From assembly GCA_003224905.1 (NCBI GenBank), contig QIAA01000007.1, positions 1 through 63,907 on the forward strand: a stretch of 63,907 nt of DNA, in the 5' to 3' direction. The first letter of the stretch is position 1. Each line of letters opens with the position of its first letter. Under the pieces are notes generated by a model. The model was not told the DNA's origin. It worked only from the letters and a program-made list of their open reading frames with translations, and made no database searches. Positions 43,120-52,240 of this stretch are shown piece by piece. A program made the position numbers and the translations under genes. The DNA comes from Acidobacteriota bacterium. GTDB lineage: Bacteria > Acidobacteriota > Terriglobia > Terriglobales > Acidobacteriaceae.

Positions 43120-44229
43120 ATGCGAGCCATTCTGGCGGGAGGCGGTACTGGCGGCCATGTTATCCCCGCGCTCGCTATCGCTCAGGAACTCCAGAAGCAC
43201 TATGGCGCTGAAATCCTGTTCATCGGGACGGCCCGGGGGATTGAGAACCGGCTGGTCCCGGCTGCGGGATTCCCTTTGCGACTGGTACAGGTCGGCGCAT
43301 TGAACAGAGTGAGCCTGGCAACGCGGCTCAAGACCTTCTTCGATTTGCCGCGCGCGATTTGGGACGCACGCCGCATCCTTTCTGAATTTCGCGCTGACAT
43401 CGTAATTGGTGTGGGCGGATATGCTTCCGGGCCGGCAATGCTCGCGGCAATCTTGCGCGGCATTCCAACCCTGGCTTTTGAACCCAATGTTGTGCCTGGC
43501 TTCGCAAACCGGATAATTGCGCACAAAGTTTCGGCTGCAGCCGTGCATTTCGCGCAAACGGGAGAATACTTCCGCAATGCGGAAGTGACGGGAGTGCCTG
43601 TGCGTCCCGCATTTTTCGAGATCCCGGGCAGGCGGACGGGCAATCAAAAACCTACCCTACTCGTGTTTGGCGGCAGTCAGGGGGCGCGGGCTATCAATCA
43701 GGCAATGATTCAATCGCTGCCCGAGTTACTGAAACAAGTACCGGAGATATGCATCATTCACCAGACCGGCGAGCGCGACTACAAGGAAGTCCAGGCCGCT
43801 TACCAGCGAACGCGCGCACCCGCTGAAGTGCATGCTTTCATCAACGATATGCCTGCTTTCTTCGCCCGTGCTGATCTGCTACTGTGCAGGTCAGGCGCCA
43901 GCACGGTGGCGGAGATCACCGCTGCGGGCAAGCCGGCAATCTTCGTGCCTTTTCCGCGTGCCGCAGATGACCATCAGCGCGTGAATGCACAGGCGCTGGA
44001 GCAGGCTGGAGCAGCGGTTGTGTTGGAGGAGACAAAACTGGATCATGTATGGCTGGTAGATACGATCTCCGCGCTGCTCAATGATCTGGGACGGCTGCAG
44101 CGCATGAGCGAAGCCGCCCGAGGATTATCACACCCCAATGCCGCGCGGGATATCGCGGCCCTGGCGGCGGGATTGGCAGGGATTGAAACTGGCGATGCCA
44201 GCTACAACGCCGGGATAACCCCGCGCTAA
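43120..44229 (+). CDS. murG: UDP-GlcNAc:undecaprenyl-PP-MurNAc-pentapeptide GlcNAc transferase
   Basis: 369 residues from the ATG at 43120. GT28 fold: [46 protein letters not shown] and [11 protein letters not shown] for UDP-GlcNAc binding. It makes lipid II from lipid I at the inner face of the membrane. It is followed by murC after 31 bp. Confidence 0.96.
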   Translation: MRAILAGGGTGGHVIPALAIAQELQKHYGAEILFIGTARGIENRLVPAAGFPLRLVQVGALNRVSLATRLKTFFDLPRAIWDARRILSEFRADIVIGVGGYASGPAMLAAILRGIPTLAFEPNVVPGFANRIIAHKVSAAAVHFAQTGEYFRNAEVTGVPVRPAFFEIPGRRTGNQKPTLLVFGGSQGARAINQAMIQSLPELLKQVPEICIIHQTGERDYKEVQAAYQRTRAPAEVHAFINDMPAFFARADLLLCRSGASTVAEITAAGKPAIFVPFPRAADDHQRVNAQALEQAGAAVVLEETKLDHVWLVDTISALLNDLGRLQRMSEAARGLSHPNAARDIAALAAGLAGIETGDASYNAGITPR

Positions 44230-44260
44230 CCCGCGCGTATCCGGCCTGGAAGTTGATTGT

Positions 44261-45706
44261 ATGTTCGCTAAAATCCAACGCGTTCATTTCGTCGGCATCG
44301 GCGGCATCGGCATGAGCGGTATCGCCGAGGTGCTGTTAAACCTCGGCTACAAAGTTTCCGGCTCGGATCTGAAGACTTCGTCCTTGACGCAGCGGCTCGG
44401 CGGCCTGGGCGCGACCGTCTTCGAGGGACACCGTTCAGAAAACGTAGCCGGAGCGGAAGTAGTGGTAACCAGTTCTGCAATTGCCGAAGACAACCCCGAA
44501 GTACTTGAGGCTCGCAAGCTGCACATCGCCGTAATTCCCCGCGCAGAAATGCTGGCCGAGTTGATGAGGTTCAAGTACGGCATCGCAGTCGCGGGCATGC
44601 ACGGCAAAACTACAACCACTTCGATGATTGCCTCTGTGTTAGCCGCTGGAGGCCTTGATCCGACAGTGGTCGTGGGTGGCCGTGTCGAGGCCATGGGATC
44701 GAATGCGCGATCGGGTAAGTCGCAGTACCTGGTCGCCGAAGCCGATGAGAGCGACCGGTCTTTCCTGCGCCTCTCGCCGATTCTCGCTGTCGTCACCAAC
44801 ATCGATCGCGAACACATGGACTGCTACCGCAACATGCGCGACGTGAAGCGAGCGTTCCTCGAGTTTATCGATCGCATACCCTTTTATGGAATTGCAGTCG
44901 TTTGTAATGACGATCCGGTTCTGCGCCGCATGTTTCCTCAGATCAAGCGCCGCACCGTTACCTACGGCACCCGCCGTGGCTCGGACTTCCTGATCAAGCC
45001 GGATAAGACAAGATTCGCTGCTGAAACTACTCCGGTGAGTCACTTCCATGTCACATATCAGGGCGAGGAGTTAGGAGAATTCCGTCTTCACGTTCCCGGC
45101 GCCCACAACGTTCTCAATGCCACGGCAGCAATCGCGGTGGGAATTGGCCTGGAGATCCAAACTGAGCAGATTCGTGCTGCACTGGAGAATTTCCGCGGCG
45201 TGGACCGGCGCTTCCAGTTGCGTGGCAAGGCCGCCGGCGTAAGCGTAATTGACGATTACGGCCACCATCCCACGGAGATACGCGCCACCGTGGCCGCCGC
45301 CCGCCAGTGTGGTTTCCGTCGCATCCATGTAGTCTTTCAGCCGCATCGCTACACTCGTACCCGTGATCTTGCGGATGAGTTCGCCACAGCGTTTCAGAAT
45401 GCGGATTCCCTGGTTGTGTTGGATATTTACGCGGCCAGTGAGCACCCGATTGAAGGGATTACGGGTGAAATGCTGGCTAAGAGTATCTCTGAGACGGGCG
45501 GCGTAGTAGCACAGTATGTAGCTTCATTTGCGGATGCCGTCGCCGCGGTCTCGGCAGCGGCCCAACCCGGAGATATGGTCTTGACTCTGGGTGCAGGCAG
45601 CGTTTCGCAGTTGGGTCCGATGATTCTGGAACAGCTCACCTTGAAGGGTTCGGTCCAGCACGAGGCTATGGAAACCGTATCTCCATTGGTCGGGCCAGGC
45701 GATTAG
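44261..45706 (+). CDS. murC: UDP-N-acetylmuramate--L-alanine ligase
   Basis: 481 residues. N-terminal Rossmann H-F-V-G-I-G-G-I-G-M-S-G-I-A, P-loop A-G-M-H-G-K-T-T-T-T near residue 110, E-A-D-E-S-D-R-S-F near 165, G-A-H-N-V-L-N-A and D-D-Y-G-H-H-P-T-E-I. It adds the first amino acid of the peptidoglycan stem peptide. Usually followed by murB, ddl, ftsQ, ftsA and ftsZ; those are absent, so the cluster ends here. Confidence 0.96.
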   Translation: MFAKIQRVHFVGIGGIGMSGIAEVLLNLGYKVSGSDLKTSSLTQRLGGLGATVFEGHRSENVAGAEVVVTSSAIAEDNPEVLEARKLHIAVIPRAEMLAELMRFKYGIAVAGMHGKTTTTSMIASVLAAGGLDPTVVVGGRVEAMGSNARSGKSQYLVAEADESDRSFLRLSPILAVVTNIDREHMDCYRNMRDVKRAFLEFIDRIPFYGIAVVCNDDPVLRRMFPQIKRRTVTYGTRRGSDFLIKPDKTRFAAETTPVSHFHVTYQGEELGEFRLHVPGAHNVLNATAAIAVGIGLEIQTEQIRAALENFRGVDRRFQLRGKAAGVSVIDDYGHHPTEIRATVAAARQCGFRRIHVVFQPHRYTRTRDLADEFATAFQNADSLVVLDIYAASEHPIEGITGEMLAKSISETGGVVAQYVASFADAVAAVSAAAQPGDMVLTLGAGSVSQLGPMILEQLTLKGSVQHEAMETVSPLVGPGD

Positions 45707-45843
45707 AGGCAGCAGTGCCCTTCCTCAATTTTTGGGAACAGTCTTCCCTGATTCTACGTACAAAACATCAAGACAACGATGGTGACGATCTGTAGGCGTG
45801 TTCGTCTAATCGTAGAAGGCAGATTAATTAAAGGATGGCCGTT

Positions 45844-46176
45844 ATGATTTCAGACAGAGCATGGTATTTGGCAGCCGCCGGGGTGCTAGCGTTTGGCCTG
45901 AGTCACTCATTGCTGAACTCAGGAGCTGACTTGGTTGCGCAGATTTCTGACCGCACCCTCGCGAGTGTCAAGCAGGTCTCCATGGGAGCGAGAGACTGCC
46001 CAGGCAGGACGCAAATCCTGGTGGGCCGCGACCATGTCAACATACCCGCTGTCCAGATCAGAGTCGCGCAGGTGCAGGCGCGTTTAGCATGCAGGCGTGC
46101 AGCCCTCGCCAAACGACAAGTTGAGCTCATCCGCCTTGAGACCGGCAAGGCACATGTTCTCTTGAGCGAAGATTAG
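45844..46176 (+). CDS. Small hypothetical protein with an N-terminal membrane segment
   Basis: 110 residues from the ATG at 45844, chosen because AAGGA lies 8 bases upstream (an in-frame ATG at 45835 overlaps that site). Residues 6-22 (W-Y-L-A-A-A-G-V-L-A-F-G-L-S) form a signal peptide or anchor. The rest is polar, with a basic helical C-terminus (R-V-A-Q-V-Q-A-R-L-A-C-R-R-A-A-L-A-K). No family recognised. Confidence 0.55.
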   Translation: MISDRAWYLAAAGVLAFGLSHSLLNSGADLVAQISDRTLASVKQVSMGARDCPGRTQILVGRDHVNIPAVQIRVAQVQARLACRRAALAKRQVELIRLETGKAHVLLSED

Positions 46177-46216
46177 CCGGGCTTCGCTGGAGAACGCAAA
46201 GCCTTACGCCATCCAC

Positions 46217-47737
46217 TCACACGGCAGTACAGATCTTCTCAACTGCCTGCTTAACCCGCTCTAATGTGGTCCCCCGGCCCAGAACCTCCAACGTCTCAAA
46301 GAGTGGCGGAGCGTTCTTCCGTCCGCAGACTGCCACGCGAATCGGTTGAAACATCTGTCCGGCCTTTAGTCCTAACTCCTGGGCGGCGGCACGGAGGGCT
46401 TGGTCGAGGGGATCATGTTTGAATTCGGTTTGCGCCAGGACTTCGTGGGCGCGTCTCAGGGCCCTCAGCGCCATGTCCGCATCTCCCTTTTGCGGGATCA
46501 GTTCTGCAGGATCGTAAGCCGGTAATCTGTCGACGAAAAAGAAATCGGCAACCGTGAGAACATCCCGCAGCAATTTAATCCGCTCGCGGACGAGAGGCGT
46601 GATTTGGAGCATCTTTTCAGATGTGACATTGAAGCCGGCTTCGCGGACGATCGGCGTAAGACGGTTGCTTAGATCCTCTACAGTTAGTGCGCGGATGTGC
46701 TCGGCATTCAGCCAGACAGCTTTCGGATCGAAGGTTTCTTCAGCCTGAGCATTGACCGGCGAGGTCGCTCCTTCTTTGAAGTTCACCACCGCATTCGCGC
46801 GGTTTATGCCTTCCAGCGAAAATGTCTCGACGAGTTCTTTCCCGTTCATCCTCTCGCGATTGTCCTTTGGCGACCATCCCAGCAGGCACAAGAAGTTAAC
46901 GAATGCTTCGGGCAAGAAACCAGCATCCCGATACGTGGTCACGCTGACTACCGCACCGTGACGCCGCTTTGAAAGCTTGCTCCCATCGGGGGCGATCAGC
47001 AAAGGCAGATGTGCGAACTGAGGCGGCGCAATTCCTGCTGCTTCGAGAATAAGAATGTGTTTGAAAGTGTTGGTGAGATGATCCTGGCCTCGAATGACAT
47101 GGCTGATGCTTAGACCCGCGTCATCAGCACATGAGGCCAGATGGTATGTCGGCATCCCGTCGCTGCGAAGAAGAGCGAAGTCTTCGATATCTGCAGTGGA
47201 CTTGCTCTGCTCGCCGTAAACAGCATCCACAAAAGATACCGGCCGCGCATCTCCCCGAGGGACTCGGAAGCGCATGGCAAACGGCTCTCCTGCTGCGGCC
47301 CGGCGATCGCTCTCGGGGCGCGACAGCTCTGGCATTCCGGGATTGAAAAGCCATGGCCCCTGTGCGCCTGACCGCTCACTATCCTCTGCGTGCGCTGGCG
47401 TAAAGTCCCGATACGCAACACCTTTCTCAAAGATGGCGTTCGCCATTTCCCGGTGCAGTCCGAGGCGTTCGGACTGTTTGTATTCTTCGTCCCAGCCCAG
47501 GTTCAGCCACTTCAATCCTTCAAAGATCGACTGCACCGAGGCTTCCGTATTCCTCTCCACGTCCGTGTCGTCGAGGCGCAGGATCATTGTTCCGCCGTTG
47601 TGGCGCGCGTAAAGCCAGTTAAAAATGAAGGTACGCGCACTTCCAACGTGGAGAAATCCCGTGGGTGACGGCGCAAAGCGCACACGAAGGCGGTTCGCGA
47701 AAACGCGCAAACCCTTGTCGCTGGGAGAATCATTCAT
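46217..47737 (-). CDS. gltX: Glutamate--tRNA ligase
   Basis: 506 residues from the ATG at 47737; in-frame starts also exist at 47749 and 47767, none with a clear ribosome-binding site. HIGH-type box [15 protein letters not shown] near the N-terminus, [11 protein letters not shown], the I-R-G-Q-D-H-L-T-N region, and the KMSKS equivalent [10 protein letters not shown]. The C-terminal helical anticodon-binding domain is complete. Charges tRNA-Glu; whether it also charges tRNA-Gln cannot be told here. Confidence 0.96.
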   Translation of the reverse strand: MNDSPSDKGLRVFANRLRVRFAPSPTGFLHVGSARTFIFNWLYARHNGGTMILRLDDTDVERNTEASVQSIFEGLKWLNLGWDEEYKQSERLGLHREMANAIFEKGVAYRDFTPAHAEDSERSGAQGPWLFNPGMPELSRPESDRRAAAGEPFAMRFRVPRGDARPVSFVDAVYGEQSKSTADIEDFALLRSDGMPTYHLASCADDAGLSISHVIRGQDHLTNTFKHILILEAAGIAPPQFAHLPLLIAPDGSKLSKRRHGAVVSVTTYRDAGFLPEAFVNFLCLLGWSPKDNRERMNGKELVETFSLEGINRANAVVNFKEGATSPVNAQAEETFDPKAVWLNAEHIRALTVEDLSNRLTPIVREAGFNVTSEKMLQITPLVRERIKLLRDVLTVADFFFVDRLPAYDPAELIPQKGDADMALRALRRAHEVLAQTEFKHDPLDQALRAAAQELGLKAGQMFQPIRVAVCGRKNAPPLFETLEVLGRGTTLERVKQAVEKICTAV

Positions 47738-47767
47738 GCGGGTAAACATTCTGATGTTACGGTTCAC

Positions 47768-47987
47768 GGAAAATCAGCGCAAATTGCATCGCCTCAGCGG
47801 TCCAAGTGACTTTCGTAACCTCAGCTGCCTGCATTTCCACAACAGATTCATTTAAAAGGGAAATGCTGATTCGGTAACCTCTTCTGATTTCTTACGACTA
47901 TTGTGCTGCCGTGCCAGCTGTGAAAATATTAAGAGAAATCCAATTTCTCGATAATCCTCCAGGGATTGGGAAGGCTGTTTTCGCGCC
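47768..47987. other. Intergenic region before the c-di-GMP gene
   Basis: 220 bp between the divergent gltX and the GGDEF/HD-GYP gene. A short hairpin GAGAAA/TTTCTC (47933-47949, 5-nt loop) and a weaker AATCC/GGATT repeat follow each other in the leader. I see no c-di-GMP riboswitch signature. Confidence 0.35.
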
Positions 47988-50900
47988 ATGAACAGCGTTG
48001 CTGTAAGCGTAGTTTTAGTACCCGGAATTGTTGCTCTGCTGCTGTTCCTTGTTTTCACCTATCTATACGAGCAGAGCCGGCAAGACTACTTTCGCGCCTG
48101 GCAACTTGGTTGGGCAGCCTACACGCTGCACTATGCCTTCGATGCCTGGGGAATCTACCGCAAACCCCAGGCTCTGATCTCGCTGATGGCCTCGTTGCTG
48201 CTAGTCGCCATGGCAGTCTGCCTTTTTGTCTCAACCCGCCTGATGCGAGAGCGGTTCCGGCTGCGCTGGTATGACGTCGCGGTTGGCGCTGCAGGGGTTG
48301 GCTTGAGCTTATGGAACCTGAACGGGCATGGCCCAGGACGCTTACTTCAGCTGGGCGGAGAAACCCCCAACGCGATTGACCTTGCGGTGTCTCTGCTCTT
48401 GCTTTATTGCTCGGCTTACTTCTATCGCTATGCCCATCGCAAGAACTCGCTGGCGTTCAAGCTGCTGGCCATGTCACTGGCCTTCTGGGCCGTGCTCATG
48501 GGTACGCACGCGCTTAACTCCCACGCTGAATTGTTAGACGTGCTCGGCCCGATTCCCCAACTTTCCCTGGGAATTGCGATGGTGATGGTATTGGCCGAGA
48601 ACGAGCGCAACGCCGTCCAGGAAAACGCGTTGGCGTTTTCCACCCTGGGAGTTGATCCCACACATCTGCTTTCGGCGGAAGACCTGGTGCCGACGATGCA
48701 GAGCATTCTCGATCGCCTGATCGCGCCCTTGCCTACCGGGCGCGCCATGATATGCATGTCCGACCGGTGGCGTGCGGTATTGCCATCAGTCCAGCGAGGC
48801 TTTTCGCTGGAATTCCTCAGCCGGTTGCAAAGCAGTGGAGCCGGCGAATACGTCTGCGAGCTGGCATACCGCCGGGGCGGATTCGTAACTTTCCGCAATA
48901 TTCCGGAAATGCCGGAGCCATTGCCAGCGTTTTCAGGCGGCCGCTTTGCGCAGTTTCGTTCCTCCTTCACGCAGGAGGACATTCATGATCTGACCGCGGT
49001 CAGCCTTCAGACTCGCGAACACAATTTCGGCGTTATTCTTTTCCCCCACGCCACGCGCCGCATGTTCGGATCTTCCAACCTGCGTCTTTTAATCGGCCTC
49101 GCTCTGCAGATCGGCCTGACTCTCGAGAACTACGTGGTCATGCACGACGCACAGCGGCGGACCAAGGAATTCGAACTGCTCACACAAATCGGACAGGCCA
49201 TCAGCTCACGTCTTGATCAGAACGAAATTTTGCGCACTGTCGAGAAGGAGCTTGGGCAGATTTTTGATACCAGCGAGTTTTACATCGCCTTTCAGGAAGG
49301 CGATCAGATCCGCTTTGAAATGGAAGTGGAGCAGGGCCAGATTCTACTGAAGCGTTCGCGGAAAGTCGCAAACGGCTTGACCGAGTACATTATCCGCACA
49401 GGGCAGCCGCTGCTGATCCGCTCTGACCTGGAAAAAGCCCGCGAGCGTCTGGGGGTAACACTGGTGCCTCCACGGCCGGCAAAATGCTTCTGCGCGGCGC
49501 CTATCCTGCTCGGAGGTAAGCCTGCCGGCGTGATGGCGGCCATGAGCATGGACCGCGAGTACGTTTTCGAGCAGCGCGACCTGGAAATCATGGAGACAGC
49601 GGCCGGGCAGGTATCCGTTGCGGTCGAGAACGCGCGTCTCTTTGCCGAAGAGCAGCGGCGGTCCCGGCAATTTGCCTTCCTGAACAGCATTTCCAAAACG
49701 GCGATTTCAAGTGAAGATGCCGAGCAGATGCTGGCTGAGATCGTCGGCCATATCCAGAAAAACTTCCGCTTCGATCACATCGGCATTGGGCTTCTCGACT
49801 ATGTGACCAAGAACATCGAGATCAAGGCCGAGGCAGGCGCCACAACACAGGCCTTGGGAAAGCGTATTCCACTGGGCACCGGCATTCTGGGGCGGGTCGC
49901 ACGAACCGGCGAAACCGCCCTCGTACACACCACGGGGGAGACTCCATTGCAGGGCGTACTGCCAGGCGCCCACTCCGTGTTGTGCATTCCGCTATCGTAC
50001 GGTGATCGCTTGTTGGGCGTGCTCAATGTGGAGAGTCAAAACGAGGACGCCTTCACCCCCGAGGACGTCCTGGTCATGAACACGCTCGCCGACCTGCTCG
50101 CAACCGCTCTGCACAACGCGCTTGTGTTTCAAAAACTGCAGCAGCAGGCCATCACGGACGGTCTTACCCAGGTTAAGACGCGCCGATTCTTCTCCGAGGC
50201 TCTCAGTTCCGAGTGGAAGCGCGCCTCCCGTTCAGGCAGGCCGTTCTCCGTCGTGTTGATTGACCTCGACAAATTCAAGGAAGTGAACGACACCAAAGGA
50301 CATTTGGAAGGCGATCTCGTGCTGGCCCGCGTCGGACGCCTGCTCGAGCAAAGGTGCCGGCAATCGAACGTGGTGGCGCGTTATGGCGGCGATGAATTCA
50401 TCGTGCTCATGCCCGAAACCGGCGTTGAGCAGGCACAAATCCTGGCCGAGCGCCTGCGGCTCTGGCTTTCCACTGACCCGATGCTGCAGGAGCATCGCAT
50501 CACAGGCAGTTTTGGTGTCGCCAGCTTTCCCGTGCATGGTTTCTCTGCGGAGGACATTGTCCGTGTCGCCGACGCCGGCATGTACATTTCCAAGCACGCC
50601 GGAGGGGACCGGGTATCGACAGCTGAGGAATTCGCCGAATCCGAGACCACCGCGATGCAGCGCCAGTTGATCACCGGATACATCGAAGGTTTCCTGCAGC
50701 GCGAACACACCGGCCCGGAGCATCTCGAAGAATTGATCAATACTCTCAAAAAGATGGGTGGTACAGAAGAAGAGTGTAGTGGCCTGGTGCTGCGAGAAGC
50801 CATTGAGATGCTGACTCATGCCGTGGAGTCACGGGAACTCAACAGCTCTGGTCACGGCGAGATGGTGGCCCGTTATTCGGAGATCATTGCGCGGGCACTG

Positions 50901-51365
50901 GGTTCCACACCAGAAGACATCGGTGATTTGGCATACTCCGCCCGCGTCCATGATGTGGGTAAAGTTTTTGTTCCGGAACGGACTTTGAACAAGTCGGGCT
51001 CTCTCACAGAAGATGAATTTTACTTGCTGAAAATGCATTCTCACGTGGGCGCCGAAATACTGGCGACGGTCCCCGACAGTGAGAAGTTACAGGCGGCCAT
51101 AGAACATCACCATGAGTCTTTCGACGGCGCGGGATATCCTTCCGGGCTAACTGGGGAGCAGATTCCTTTGTGGTCTCGCATCATCTCGATTGCCGACGCT
51201 TACGTCAACATGACCACTGAACGTTCTTTCGCTCCCGCGAAAACTACCGAAGAGGCTTTGGCTGAACTCGAAAAGCTGAGCGGCACCCGCTATGACGGAA
51301 TGCTCGTGCGCATTCTGATCCGCCAGTTGAAACCCGATCGAACTCCTTCGCCTTTGGGAAGCTAA
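47988..51365 (+). CDS. Membrane GAF-GGDEF-HD-GYP protein (c-di-GMP synthesis and breakdown)
   Basis: 1125 residues. About six to seven membrane segments in residues 5-205, three GAF-like sensor domains (about 215-375, 395-545, 570-715), a GGDEF domain (T-D-G-L-T-Q near 721, intact G-G-D-E-F at 800-804) and an HD-GYP domain (H-D at 988-989, H-H-E..D-G-A-G-Y-P ending near 1050). GGDEF makes c-di-GMP; HD-GYP degrades it. Both active-site motifs are intact. The inhibitory I-site position before G-G-D-E-F reads R-Q-S-N instead of R-x-x-D, so product inhibition may be lost. It is convergent with the YfiR-TonB gene, only 7 bp from stop to stop. Confidence 0.95.
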   Translation: MNSVAVSVVLVPGIVALLLFLVFTYLYEQSRQDYFRAWQLGWAAYTLHYAFDAWGIYRKPQALISLMASLLLVAMAVCLFVSTRLMRERFRLRWYDVAVGAAGVGLSLWNLNGHGPGRLLQLGGETPNAIDLAVSLLLLYCSAYFYRYAHRKNSLAFKLLAMSLAFWAVLMGTHALNSHAELLDVLGPIPQLSLGIAMVMVLAENERNAVQENALAFSTLGVDPTHLLSAEDLVPTMQSILDRLIAPLPTGRAMICMSDRWRAVLPSVQRGFSLEFLSRLQSSGAGEYVCELAYRRGGFVTFRNIPEMPEPLPAFSGGRFAQFRSSFTQEDIHDLTAVSLQTREHNFGVILFPHATRRMFGSSNLRLLIGLALQIGLTLENYVVMHDAQRRTKEFELLTQIGQAISSRLDQNEILRTVEKELGQIFDTSEFYIAFQEGDQIRFEMEVEQGQILLKRSRKVANGLTEYIIRTGQPLLIRSDLEKARERLGVTLVPPRPAKCFCAAPILLGGKPAGVMAAMSMDREYVFEQRDLEIMETAAGQVSVAVENARLFAEEQRRSRQFAFLNSISKTAISSEDAEQMLAEIVGHIQKNFRFDHIGIGLLDYVTKNIEIKAEAGATTQALGKRIPLGTGILGRVARTGETALVHTTGETPLQGVLPGAHSVLCIPLSYGDRLLGVLNVESQNEDAFTPEDVLVMNTLADLLATALHNALVFQKLQQQAITDGLTQVKTRRFFSEALSSEWKRASRSGRPFSVVLIDLDKFKEVNDTKGHLEGDLVLARVGRLLEQRCRQSNVVARYGGDEFIVLMPETGVEQAQILAERLRLWLSTDPMLQEHRITGSFGVASFPVHGFSAEDIVRVADAGMYISKHAGGDRVSTAEEFAESETTAMQRQLITGYIEGFLQREHTGPEHLEELINTLKKMGGTEEECSGLVLREAIEMLTHAVESRELNSSGHGEMVARYSEIIARALGSTPEDIGDLAYSARVHDVGKVFVPERTLNKSGSLTEDEFYLLKMHSHVGAEILATVPDSEKLQAAIEHHHESFDGAGYPSGLTGEQIPLWSRIISIADAYVNMTTERSFAPAKTTEEALAELEKLSGTRYDGMLVRILIRQLKPDRTPSPLGS

Positions 51366-51372
51366 TCGTCGC

Positions 51373-52143
51373 TCACTGCCCAAAGTTGAACTTCACTACT
51401 TCTACCGATTCCTTGTTGGATGGCTCGTACTTCCATTTCCGCACAGCCTGGCTGAGCGCGTCGGCGAGCAGAGGATGCCCGCCAATGACCTTGACTTCTT
51501 TAACGGTGCCGTCGGCCCTGACTACCGCCTGCAGTTGCACAGTTCCGGTGAGATTCATCCGTTGGGCGATTTGAGGATATTCCGGAGGCACCTGCAGCTG
51601 AACGTGCCGTCCTCCGGGTTTCGGTTCAGAACCGCTGTGGTCTGCTTTAGCGAGCGCGAGCAGTTTTGAACTGAAATGGATGTTCGTCCGTTCCAGGCTC
51701 TCGTGATTGACTTCGAAGCGGATTCTCCCATCTTCCAGGAACAGGTTTATCATCCCGCCTTCCCGAAGGAAGTTTTGATCTTCGCCAATCAGGAGCACAT
51801 TTGCCTGGCCCAGGCCTGCAATCGTGGATTGCGTATTCCCGGGTTCCGAAGAGCGGAAGAAGACTAGCTGACAACAGGACAGCTTTTCTCCAACGGCGAG
51901 GTGTTTGACAACGATGGGATGCGTTTCTGCTCGCTTCCCTCTAACCATCTCTTTCAACACATCGACAAAATCATCGCTGCCGCCAGCTACCCCGATTACA
52001 AAGGGCGTGGGTCCATCCGGCAGGTCTTGCTGCGGCCATTGCGCCAGTTTCGAGAAGTTAAGAAGATAGGCCGCTTTAACTTGATAATCACTGATTTTCG
52101 TTTGTGCGGCAGACCTGGATTGAAGTGCGACAACTATAGCCAT
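51373..52143 (-). CDS. YfiR-domain / TonB C-terminal fusion, exported
   Basis: Residues about 15-165 match YfiR (DUF4154): Y-Q-V-K-A-A-Y-L-L-N-F-S-K-L-A-Q-W-P, F-V-I-G-V-A-G, C-C-Q-L-V-F-F, V-L-L-I-G-E and G-G-M-I-N-L-F-L-E-D-G-R-I-R-F-E-V-N. Residues about 185-256 are a TonB C-terminal domain (Y-P-Q-I-A-Q-R-M-N-L-T-G-T-V-Q-L-Q-A-V-V, then A-V-R-K-W-K-Y-E-P). YfiR is a periplasmic repressor of a diguanylate cyclase; TonB-CTDs touch outer-membrane receptors. The ATG at 52143 leaves too short a signal; the frame is open upstream (L-Q-G-H-A-L-L-A-L) to 52199 but has no ATG, GTG or TTG, so translation may begin at a CTG. It lies 97 bp behind a TonB-dependent receptor. Confidence 0.85.
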   Translation of the reverse strand: MAIVVALQSRSAAQTKISDYQVKAAYLLNFSKLAQWPQQDLPDGPTPFVIGVAGGSDDFVDVLKEMVRGKRAETHPIVVKHLAVGEKLSCCQLVFFRSSEPGNTQSTIAGLGQANVLLIGEDQNFLREGGMINLFLEDGRIRFEVNHESLERTNIHFSSKLLALAKADHSGSEPKPGGRHVQLQVPPEYPQIAQRMNLTGTVQLQAVVRADGTVKEVKVIGGHPLLADALSQAVRKWKYEPSNKESVEVVKFNFGQ

Positions 52144-52240
52144 CAGCGCGAGTAGTGCGTGTCCTTGCAGCGTGCTCTGCCTGAAAGAATGCCTCGCTCG
52201 CGTTCAGGCCCCGCCTTCGGTCCTGAGCCGTCACGCTGAT

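Noticed and set aside
47768..47987. c-di-GMP riboswitch before the GGDEF/HD-GYP gene
   Set aside because: Neither GEMM-I nor GEMM-II conserved sequences are seen; only short hairpins.
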